The position numbers were made by a program, and so were the translations under genes. The notes under the pieces were generated by a model. That model ran no database searches and was not told where the DNA came from. It saw only the letters and a program-made list of their open reading frames with translations. From an uncultured Clostridia bacterium (GTDB lineage Bacteria; Bacillota; Clostridia; Christensenellales; UBA1242), in assembly GCA_947627585.1 (NCBI GenBank), contig CANQWP010000003.1, forward strand, positions 1 to 22,027: DNA of 22,027 nt, read 5' to 3'. How positions within the stretch are numbered: the stretch's first letter is position 1; every line of letters begins with the position of its first letter. Shown one piece after another: positions 1 to 12,100 of the stretch.

Positions 1-53
1 CCCCGACGACGACACAGGCAAAAATTCAGTCAACCCCTGCACAACTCCCAAAA

Positions 54-89
54 AAAATAAAGCAACAAAAATGTTCATTGCTTTATTTT
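54..89 (-). terminator. intrinsic terminator after the giant gene (probably bidirectional)
   Basis: A perfect 12-bp inverted repeat: AAAATAAAGCAA at 54-65 pairs with its complement at 78-89 across a 12-nt loop. It begins 31 nt past the TGA stop. On the minus strand the stem runs into a T-tract from the A-run at 51-57; on the plus strand it runs into the T-rich 90-101. The stem is AT-rich with two G-C pairs, so efficiency is uncertain. Confidence 0.65.
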
Positions 90-120
90 ATTTATTTTTT
101 TGGAAAAATATTTCGTCAAA

Positions 121-3100
121 TCAGTGTTTTGCCAACTCGTCTTGTTCTTTCTCCTTCTTTTTGTTGTGATAAATAAGTGACACAAACAAAAGGATGAGCA
201 TCAAAATCAAGATCACAATAAGCAAAATCCACCACCAGGATGGCGAGCCTCTTGAAATCCTTGCGTTTTCGCCGAGCACACCAAAAAATCCCCCGAAAGA
301 AATTTGGTCATAATTGATTGCCAAGCCAATTTCTTTCACAACATGATTGTTGAAATTGAACGAGCCGTCAAATGAATGTTGCGTCGTTCCAACTGGCGTC
401 CAAAATCTTTGTTCCAAACTCATGTCGTTGTCCAAAACATACGCGCATGTGCGATATTCTTGTCCTCTTGAATTCACTGCGCCGCTGTTTACAAGGTGCA
501 TGAAAAGCAAAAGTTCTTCTTGATTTGTGATATGATATGGATTTTTGGAAGTGCCGGCGCCCCTAAACGAATCGGTTTCGATTTCAACATCTTCCCACAT
601 CAATCTTGTGACTTCAACTTGAATGTAAATGTTTCCGCCAAAATTGTGACTTGACATGAAATCTTCATTCAAAACAATCTTGTTGTCCAAGAAAAATTCT
701 TCCATATTAGTGAAATTCTCACCCAAACTTCTTATCTTGATCCCAGCAACTTTATATCGAGCAAAAGTCTGAAGTTGAATTTCAATTGTCTCTCCACGGT
801 CAAACGTGAAAATGTTCCCTTTTTCGCCACCGACCATAATCGTCAGTGCAAGATCCACATTGTTTTCGTCAAGAGCCCTTTCAAGCATGTCTTCAGCTGT
901 AAACACAGAAGAGATATAGACTGAGCGGTGCGCATTTGTAAAGTAAGGAATGATTGTCAGTTTTGGATTTTCTCCTTCAACATAGCCAACGCGCATTTCA
1001 AAATACATCAATCCGGCACGATATTCTTTGAAAGAAATGTCGTCTCTGTTCCATTCAACCGCCATGTCTTCTGCCGTTGAAACCACAAATGTCACAACAT
1101 CTCCAACAGCCACTTCAACTTGGGTTTTGTTCTTTTTATATTTCCCACCAGAAAGAAGAGTGACCATGTTTCCAATGTGTTGCTCTTCGCCGGTCATTTT
1201 CAAAATGTCCAAGCGAATGATCTGTCCATAGGTTGTGTCATATCTTTCGTCGCTGAAGTCAAGAGTGACAACATTTCCTTGCAAATATAGATAAATCGTT
1301 GCTCTGCGTGATGCTGAAAGAACAAACTCGTTGTCTCTGCTTGTCTCGCCAAGATATTCCCATCTTACAAACGAGAATCCCTTATCTGGTTCGGCAATAA
1401 TTTTCAGTTCTTTGGTCGTGTCAAAATATCCTTGCGCCAAAAGTTCCAGAGATTGCTCATCAGCATAGTCCTCTGGCACCACCGGCGCCAACGTGGCTTT
1501 GCCTTCGCCACCAACAATTTGCACATTCATCTCTGCAAAATAGACAATCTCAATTTTGCATTCCACAATCTTGTCAACTTCGTTTGTTGACCAAGGCATT
1601 CTTTCTTGATAGAACACAACCGGCGTCAACCAATCACCATCAAAATTTCTTTGACTGATCACAAAACGATAGAATTTGTATCCATTAAGTTCCGGAGCTG
1701 TGATGTATATGTCAGTGTTGAAAGCAATTTCAATATAATTTGGATTGATCTCATAGAACCAAGAATTTGTTTCGTCCACGCCGCTGACAATTTGTTTTGC
1801 TGAGAAATTGACGCTCACATCTGGAATCATTTCAAAATGAATTCTTGTTTTGAAATACGACATATAAAGATAGAGCGAAACTTCAATTTCTCCGTCACTG
1901 TTGATTGCTGCATTTTTTTCAAGTTCATATTTCCCTGTGGAAAGATTGTAAGCATATCCGTTTTCCAGCCACAAACCTACGGCTCTTCCATCAGAATTGA
2001 CATAGTGTTTTCCAGCACCATTTTGATATGTGAAATAGCCTTCAAAATGGAAATCCTGCATGCTTCTGACAAGATCCAACCTTCCATTGGCAAAGCTGAG
2101 GTCAAAAGTTTCAATATTTTCGCTGTTTGATTGCAACAAATAATTGTCAAGACTTGTTCCAAATTCAACGTTGTGAACCTTTGCCAAAATTTCTGTCCCA
2201 TCTTTGAAGACAACCACATATTTTTCACCAATAATTTTGATCTTTATGCTGCTTGTGCCCACAAAACCCATCACGTTAAAGGTGATTTTTCCAGAGAAGC
2301 CCGTGTTTTCAATTGATTGGGCTTCAAACCTCAAACTGCCCTCTTCAATAATATGTTGTGGGTCGTCAACGCTTTCTGCGAGCGAGTTTTGATCAACATA
2401 ATATCCGGCACGGATATAAACTGAAACAGCAAACTTGACATCAGTATATGCTGAAACTGAAACTTTTGAATAACCATTTCCAGATGTCCAAAGTTTTTTG
2501 ATGTCTGATTGTGGACTTTCGATTTCGATTGCTCCACCCGAAACCTCTTCAGCATTAAGCACAAATGACAAGTCGACAACATTCAAATCTGGAGCATAAT
2601 ACACGGCAATTTGCAAATCTTCAAAATAAGCTGTCACAAGCGCGTCAAACTTGAACACAATGAACGCCTCTGTCTGATATGCAATTTCATAATCAGCATT
2701 TCCATTGATGACTTCAATTCTGTCAAAAGCATATCCGTCGCGAGGCTGTGAAACTTTCAAAAAGATGTCGTCGCGAGGAGACTTTTGGATGTTTGCGACA
2801 AATCTGAAATTGAATTGATCTTTGACCTTTCCGTTTTCAAAATCTTCTTCAAAATAATGAATTCGTGAGCCCGAAACATATCCAAAGGCATTTGCGGAAT
2901 TTCCTTGCTGATCAGAAAGCTCAATTCCTCCAACATCAAAATCTTGTTCTGATTCATTTCCATATGAAATGCGTCCTTGAACCTTGATTATGGAAGTTTT
3001 GGATATGACAATCATATAAATTGTGTCAACTTTTGAGTTGCCAAACTGTGTTGGCAAAATTGTCACCTCAACGTCTTCGCCCGAACGCTCTTCGTCATCA

Positions 3101-6100
3101 ATAAATCTCCACGTTCCATCTTCATCAAAGATGCCAAATCCTCCAAAGACATAGCCCTCCGGGATTTCAACTTTGATTTTCTTTGATTGTCCATAATTGA
3201 TTTCAAAATTAGTCAATTCGTTGCCATCTTCGTCAAAATATTTTCCTTCAATTTCAACAAATGGGTTTTCAATATTCGAGAATCTTGGATCAACTTTCGC
3301 ATAATCAAATGTTTTGAGTGCGATGCTGTAGGTGTATTGAGAGAAAATCGCCCAAATGGAAGCGTTGTCGGTCACCAAATATGTCCAAGCACCTTCAACA
3401 AGTTCAAAGCCTGCTTCTCTTTGTTCTCGTTCGCCAAGGGCAACTTCCCCATCCGTGATGTTCCAACCGCTGAAGTTATAGCTCGCGGCATGTGAAACTT
3501 CAAGCCCAATTCTTGTTCCAAAATCGACTGTCAAAGTTGTGACGTGCTCTGTGCCTGACAAAACAGTCAAAGTGTTTCCGTCAACTTGAACTTTCTCATT
3601 TGCAAGATTGTATGATGTGACATTTAAAGTTATTTCATATTTTCTTGTCATTGCTTGAATTGTGACTTGTCCGTCAGAAACGATGTTCTTCAAAACGAAT
3701 TTATATCTTGTTTCCGAAATTTTTGAAGATTCTGCAACAAGCCTTGTTGTGCCAAACGCGTCAGACACAAGAATGTCTTTGAAATCATATCCATGCGCAA
3801 AATCAACAAAGAATGTCAGCTCTTTTCCTGTCGCAATTTGGACTATGATTGCTTCATCTTTTCTTTGTTCTTCCTCGCCGGTTTCAGTCACAATTGCAAT
3901 TCTTTCAATTGTGTCAACGTTTTCAAACTCTATTGAAATTTCATTTTCTCTGACTTTGGTTTGGAAAACAATTTCAAGACTTTCGGTGATTCCAGAAATT
4001 TCCAAAATCAAAATGCCGTTTTCGTCAATTTGAGACGAAACAACAATTCCTTGATTTTCAAGCGCGCTGGCCTCCAAGACTTTTCCTGTTTGGTCTTTGA
4101 AAATGGCGTTTTGCAAAACTTCATAGCCAGCTGTTGCCTTCACTTCAAATTTGACAACTTTTCCGGTGTAAAGTCCAAAAGAATAAACCCCGTCTTCGTT
4201 TTGAATTTCGGTGATTGCCTGTTGGTCGGTCACATTTGTCACAGAGACTTCGTCAATGTTTTCGCCAGAAAATTCGATTTGATTTTCGCGAGCAATTGCA
4301 ACAATTGAAGCAACAAAATCTTCTGCGCCAACTGTGAATTTGATTGTTGCAGTTCCGCTGTCATCAAATTCAACGTCAAATCTTGGATCCCATTGCTCTG
4401 ATTCTTTCTCCGGCCAAACATAGCCCGCCTTTGGTGAGAGCTTGACAAAGAACTCTTGTCCATAGAACGCGCCCTCTGACGAAACGATCTTGTCGCCTTG
4501 CAGCAGCAAGGTGGAACTTGCCCCTTCAAGGTTTTGTCGGACGTTTTCAAGCGTGATTGAAATGTCATATTTTATCATTTCCCAGCCCGCCAAAAGCGTG
4601 ATTTCTTCCGAAGTCGGCTTGACGAGTTCTGTTTCATCGATCACTCGTCCATCAAGGAACCAGCCAAGGAATTTGTTTCCGGCTCGAGTTGGGTTTTTGA
4701 CGTCAGCCCATGCTGGCGTTTTGTCCAAATCGTCATAATAAGCCGTGGAATATGCGCTGCCATAGTCCACAAAAACGTCTTGTTTTTGCCCATCATAACC
4801 ATAGTCAAGTGTCACCTTGATTTTCTTTGCATCAAACAAAGGCTTCAGAACCAAAGTGATATCGTCCGTCAAACTTTCATCAATCAGTTTTGTCTTTGAG
4901 AAGTCGTCAAGCAAAATCTCTTTGCCGTCGACTTCATAGCCCTTCAAAGTCCTGCCCACAATGGTGAGTGCTGGAAGATTCAGATAGGTGAAATCTTTCA
5001 CATTAAAGAAGTTTGTTTCCCAAACGAAATCTTCGTCAAACAAGTTTCCTTCGGCGTGAAGATTCTCTTTAATTTCGCCGGTCACATCAAGCGAAATCTT
5101 GACTTTTTGAGGCCTGAACTTGACAACAATTTCCAAATTATTCACAACTTCAGAAATCGTCAAATAATAATAATCTTCTTCTTGCCCAACAGCGAATTTC
5201 GCATAGTCCGGAACTTCCCCGTCCTCAATTTCAATCAATCCAAGAGAGAACGCTGCAAAGGAAGCATGTAGATTTGCATATGCTTTGAGAGTCACACTTT
5301 TGCCGTCCTCAAAAGTGAAGAGGTCGTCAATTTTTCTGCTATCCGTCACATCCCCGGCAAAACTATCGGAGTTAACTTTTCCCATAATGCTGGTGCTGTT
5401 GCCTTCTTCGTCGGTGATTCTGATTGTCAAAGAGAATTTTTGTGCTTCCCAATTGGCGTGGAAAACAACTTTTGTGCCTTGATCTTTGTAATGCATTCCA
5501 AAGGTGTCATTTTTGAGAAGTTCGCGAAGAAGCTTCACTGTGTTTCCGTCATTTCCCACAGGGATGCTCACACTCATCAAGCTTTCTGAAAGCTCTTCGT
5601 TGATGGCAATGCCATCGTTTTTCAAAGCTGTCAAAGCGTCAATTTGTTTTTTGTGAATTTCTGTGTCTCCACTCAGCGCAAGGTCCAAACTCCAATATGT
5701 GAATTCGTGTCCAACATATCCAGAAAGCGAATTCGGGAAGTTTCCTCTTGTGTTTGTTGTTGGGTCAAATGAGTTTGCGGTCAAATATCCATCGTCCACA
5801 AGTGGATATGCCAGCGCTTCAATCATTTTTCCAACAAGATCGGTTGAAACATTGTCTTTGTCAAACTCAAATTCCAAAGCAATCTTCACAGGATTGATTG
5901 TGCCCATGACTTGTGCAATTTCATAGTTTGCGCAGTCAGCGCAAGTTTCGTCAAAGTTGAAAATCATAGGGCCTGTGCCACGCTCACGTGAGAACTGCGC
6001 ACTGACAAGTTTGACAACATCACCTTCAACAATTCCGTCAAGAGTAAATCGCAAATTTGCAAGAGAGTTATCATTCTTGTTCACAAAAATCTCTGCAGTT

Positions 6101-9100
6101 GTTCCAAGTTCGTCGTCATAGTCACGCGTAAAGATTTCTTGCAGTGTCTCTCCGCCCTGTTTTTGAGAAAGTGTCAAAGTTTTCTTCACAACGGTGAGCA
6201 CAATGTCAGTTGTGGACTCTGCATCTTGAAGAATGTTGTCAACATAGACATATCTCAATCGAAAATCTGTTTCGTCCAAAGCTCTGATTGACAAGTTTGC
6301 TGTGTAAGGGCCAACTTTCAAATATTTTGAACTTGAAAGGTCAGAATCTTCCTCAAAAAGAATTTCAATGATTGGCTCAAACTTGCGTCCTTGAGCAAGA
6401 TATGCTTTCAAATCAAAGTCGCCAAGTTCGCCAAAGTCAAAACGATAGTCCGTGCCAAGAACAAAATAGTCTGTCACATCTCCACGAGCGATTTCTCTTT
6501 CGCCATAAATCATGGCTTTGGAATTTATGTAAATGGCAATTTCTGCGCGGTCAATGTGCCCTTGCACATTTCCGCCATTTTCATATTGCAAAACAATTTC
6601 ATATTGACTTGCTGTTTCGCCAGACAATTCACATGCAATTTCATATGGGTTTGGCGAATAATATTTCGCTCCTTTTCCCTCGCTGTCCAAAAGTTTGACA
6701 GAAAGGCTGAGGCTTTCCCCCTCCACGATGCCGGTCAAGATTTCAGCCGCATCTTCAAAGTTTAAGACGGCTTCTTTGTTGTTGAACGGCGTCGTCAGGT
6801 TTGTTCCGGTTCTGAACATCAACTTTTGTTTTTCAACAGTAAGCAAATATGTATATCTTTGATATGAATAAAGCCCAAATTTGACCTGATTGCTTTGTGA
6901 ACTTGCGTTTGAAGCATAAATTTCGATCGGCGTGCTTGTTGCAAGGTTGACCTTGACGTTTTGCGGAAGCGAGAATTCTGCTTGCAGTCCAATCACTTCG
7001 CCGAGATATTCAACATATTCTCCATCTACATAGGTGAAGAAAGCAAGTTTTGCAAGATCTTTTTGTGCCCCCGTTGTGGAGTTCGACAAAATCAGCCACC
7101 ACTCGCCTCCTTTTTGTTGGAGTTTAACGGTGTCATATTCTTTTCCATCATATGACGTCGAAACAGCAATTCTTTCGTTATCAGTTGAAGCTTCTTTGTT
7201 GTCAATCAAGACATATAAATATTGTCTTTGCTTGATGATTTCAAATGCGCCGTCTGGCGAAATGTCCTCAACGCTTTTCAAATCATAGTCTTTGTCAAGG
7301 CTCTTGAAATCTTTGGAAGAAACGCGATATTTGTTCACTTCTTGCGAAAATTCATCAATGGTAAGTTCCAATTTCACGGTCTCTGCCAATTCGTTGTCTG
7401 CCGCCGGCAAAACATATTCAAACTTCCCGCCGTTTGCAACAAGCCCAGCCCACTCGGTGCTGCCATATTCAACCGTCTTGATGATTTGTGTGAAGGTCAA
7501 TCGAAGTTCAAACGGCGTGATTGTGATTTGTGTTGTCAAAGATTTGATTTGATAGTTTGACGAAGTGCTCTCTTCTGGGCCGATTGTGATTGAATAGCCT
7601 CCGTCTTTCACTTTCAAGAAGCCGCGTGAAGAATAATCATTTGCTTCATCAATGTTTGAGCTTGAAATTTCAAGTTTATAAAGCGATTGCAACAAAGTCT
7701 CTCCATTTGTCGTGACAGAAACTCGAAGTCCGGACAAAAGGTTGTCTTTGTTCAGCGTTCCATAAACATATTGCGTGTCAGAAATTGAAATCGTAGCTTC
7801 AGCCGGCGTGATTTTTGAGGTTGTTTCTGTTTTGTCAAACTGATAGTTCAGCCCTTGTTGCCCTGACGGCTGATTCAAGGTCAGTCGCTTTGGCAAATCA
7901 CTTGCGTCAGCGGTATCAAACCTTCCGGAAACAAAGACTTCATCTTCGCCGACACAGCCGAGTTCCGCCGTCAACTTCTTTTGTCCGGTCAGAGCGCTGC
8001 CGTCATAGGATTTTTCAAAAAGTTTTGAAAGCGAGTCCGCATTGATTGTCTTTGGCGTGATTTCGAACACATATTCTGTTTCAAACACAAAGCTATATGC
8101 ATGTGCGCTGGCTTGCAACATAAGTCGATATGTCCCCGCGTTTCTTGCAGTCTTGTCAAAAGTGATGGATGTGATTTCATATTCATCTTCAAAGGCCTCA
8201 TCATTCAAAGTTGCAGAAATTTGATATGTCTCTTGATTGCCCGATCCGTTTGTGATTGTGAAAGAATGGTCGCTCACGGTGATTGAATAGGTCGTGCCGT
8301 CATATTCTTTTGATTTCAGCTCTTCTTCAATCTTCAAGAACACCGTGCCCGATTTTTGCACAACATTCAAGCCTTCGTTATCTTCTGGCGTGATTGTCAC
8401 AACAATGCTGTTTCCAATTTCTGAAGCATAACTCTCGTCCAAAATCTTCAAGGCGTGCGGGCCGACTGAAAGCGTTCCGCCTGCATGTTGGTCAACGCCC
8501 AACTTCAACACAAGTGTGTCGCCCGTTTCTGCAACGGTATAGGAATATTCAAATGAAGTGAAATTGTCTTGGTCGGTTATGGTCGCGATTGGCCCGTCAA
8601 TGTTGAGGTTTATCTGTTTTGGAGTGATTTCGAAAGAGAGGGTTTGAATTGTCATCTCAAAATCTTCAAAGCTTGCTTGAATTTGAACACCTTCATCATT
8701 TGATGTCTTGACAGAATATTCTCCTGCAAACAAGAAGCCTCGTGCATTTGTGCGCTTCTCTTTTGTTGTCAAAACATATGACATTTTGTATCTTCCCGCA
8801 TACAAAAGCGAATTGATTGCGTCTTCCTCTTGCACTGTTCCAAGTTCGGACTCAATTTTTTGAATTTTGAAATTGTTTGCCAATGTGTTTTCGCTTATTG
8901 CGCCATATTCATATTTTCCATCGCTGTCTCCAACAAGCTCCAAAGTGAGCGTTGCAGTCAATTTTGTGATTTTTGCGTGAGTTGTCCTCACTTCTGGCAC
9001 AAAGTTTGCCGCGTTGACGGTCGTCGTCTCGTCTTTTGGCACAACTGCAAGTGTGACAGAAACATAGTCGCTGACAAAACGGCTGGCATATGTCGCCTCA

Positions 9101-12100
9101 ATTTGAATTTCTTCATGGCCAGGCACATCAATGCGATTTGTGAGAAGTCCGTCATAGACTTTGTCCAGTTCAAGCCCTTCAAGTTTGATGACGAATGGCG
9201 TTATTTCAAATTTATAGACGTTTTCAATTGTGACGTTGGAATAATATTTTTCAAGTGCCGTGCCTGCCACATTGAAATTGAATGAATAAACTCCGGCATC
9301 TTTTGCCGAAACAACATTTGAAAGATAGAAGTTTGCAACAAGACTTGCCATCTTGTCTTTCAAATATTTCAAATTGTCTTTTTCGTCCAAAGTTTCGCCT
9401 TTTGTGGCGTCATAAAGCGACAAATCAAGTGAAATGTCATCGGCAAGAATGTTTTGGATGAGCAATTTGAACTCTTTCACAGAAAGCTTATATTCTTGTC
9501 CGTTATATTCTGCGCTCACCTTGTTGTTGACAAGAGTGTCTCCCACAAGGTCAATTTGAAGCGTTCCACTTGCCACAATGTTGAGCGTTCCAATGGCCGG
9601 AGCGCCAACAACTTTTTGTCCGTCTTTGAAGACATCCTTTTCGCCAAATGTGAAGTTGACATTTCTCTTAAATTCAGTCAAAACATCTTCAAAGTAAATG
9701 TCCTTTTTGCCAACATCCTCATCTTTATCATGACGGGCATATTGAACAGTGACAAAATTTCCGTCAAGGACTTCAAGAGTTTGTTGCATCAGCGGATCAT
9801 CAAGATTGAATTGTTTTTGGAAGTCCTCCACAAGCCCGTCCAAAGCGAAAGTGAACGGGGTGACTGTGTATGTGAACTTGATTTCGCTCTCTGACAAACC
9901 CTCCTCCAACGTGAACATCTTGTCCAAAAGATTCATTGTGACTTGATATTCACCTGCATTGACCATGTCTGTTGTCGGATTGCCATCAAGAATGATTGAG
10001 AAAGTGAAAAGCCCGGTTTCGGCATATTTGACTTGTGTTTCGGTTGGCTCTTCGTCATAAGCTTGTGTTTCATTGTTGAACGCAACATATTTCACATTGA
10101 CGAAAAAGTTGTCGTCATTTTTGTGATCGGTTCCGTCATATTCAGCCGTGGCCTCTTGCGGCGTGCTGACTTCTGTAAGTTTGTATGGCATGAATGTGAT
10201 TTCAACAGAAATTGTCACACTTTTGTCTGTTGGCCCTTCAAAAGTATGCGCGTCCACAAGCATTTTCTTCACGCTTCGTGTCACAGTCAACTCGTATGTT
10301 CCACTTGCCGTTGTTCCACCTTGGTCGCGCAGATTGATGATTTGCTCTGAAGAAGTTTCTGATGTTTCGTCAGCATAATTTATTTTCCAAGAATATGAAT
10401 AGTCAAAAATGTCTTCATTTGCTGAAAAAAGGTTGATAAAATCGTTTACACTGAAAGATGAATATGTATAGACTGCCATAACAATTGGCCCTTGAATTGC
10501 TTCATATTCAATTTCGTCTGGAACGGTCCACTTCACTTCAAATGTGACTGGCGTAAAGCGATATTCGTTCCCCGCCGTATCGGTTCTGTTGTTCCATCCG
10601 CCAAACACTCTGTTTTCTTCTGGACCAAAATTGTTAAGTTCGGTGTAGTCTGCAGTTGTCCCGTCCTCATTCTTGACTCGCAAAGAAGATGCCGTTCCAA
10701 GTCCAGAGACATATGGCAAAATTTCGTCAGTGACTTTTTGCCCAAGTTTGAGCGTTGTGGTCTGAGTTGTTTGAACTTGATATCCTTTCGGGAAGTTATA
10801 TTCATATGTTGCCTTCACAAGGTCCGTATAAATTGCGAAATAGTCAATTTGCGCAACTTCGTCGGTGGCGTTTTGAGATTTTTCTGAAATTTCTTCTTTG
10901 GTGATTGAATATGAATTTTTTGTGCTCATGACACCGCTAATTTCGGTGACACTGTCGCTTGACCAAGTGTAAAGGGACATAAACTGATTCAAATTCAAAG
11001 ATTCAACTGCAAAAGTGATCTTTTGGACTCTGTTCCCAACAAAAATTTCCACTTGATTTGCTTTGTTTGAAACAATTTCAAACAAAATTTCTCCGTCTTT
11101 TTCAACCACATGCCCGTTTTGCAAATCGCTGGAGATTTCTTTTCCGCCCTCATATTCCACTTCGGTGATTGAAAGAACAGAAGTGCTGATTCCCTCTGGT
11201 AAATTTTGGAAAATCATGGAGCCAAAATCTCGTGTGAGATATGTTGCCGTCACGCGAACGTTTGCAACTCCTTTTGTGCTTCTGATGATGAAATATGCGT
11301 CATCATCAAGAACAAATTTGAAGTTTCCGGTGATGTTATAATATGAATCTCCGCTTTTGGCAAGAACGCTCACTTCGGTGAAATATAAGAAATTTTGAGC
11401 GTCAGTATAGCGGAAAGTTGTATCTTCATCATAAGCGCCGATGCTTGAAGTTTGAATTTGCACATAAACAAAAATGCTTGCATCTTCGCCAAGAGCAAAA
11501 TATTCTCTTCCGTCAATTTCTTGCGAAGCAAAACTTGTTGCCCAAGGAACAATTCTTCCGTCTTCAAACTGGCGAGAGAAATAAACTTGCTTTTCTTTTG
11601 AAGCGTTTTCAAGTGAAATAATTTGAGGGAAAATATATCCTTGTATGCTTGCTACAAAATAGTGCTCACCCTCTGGCGTTGTTGAAAGTTCATAGTTCCC
11701 CAGCGCCTCGTCTGAGCCGGTGACATAAACGCGAAGAGAATATTTGTTGCCGGCGCTTAATGTTGAATATCCTGTTGCAATTTCAATGCGAGAAATTCTG
11801 AGTTCTTTCGGTTCAAAAGTCTCTTCTGCCAAAAGTTCGACATAGAATGAATAGTTTTCGCCTTCGCCGTCGGCACTATATCCTTCCAAAACATAATTTG
11901 GCGTCAAATTCTCAAAGTCATAGAAGCCAAAGAACAAAATCCTTTCAAGAATTTGAGCAAAAGTCTCCGCTTCGCTTTGTTTGAAGTTTTCAAAGTCCCC
12001 AAATGTCCAATCCTTGTAATATGTCTTTGATTTTTGCACGTTTTGATAACTTGACTCTGATGTGTGTGAAAGCAAATAGAATCTTGTCATGAAATATTGA

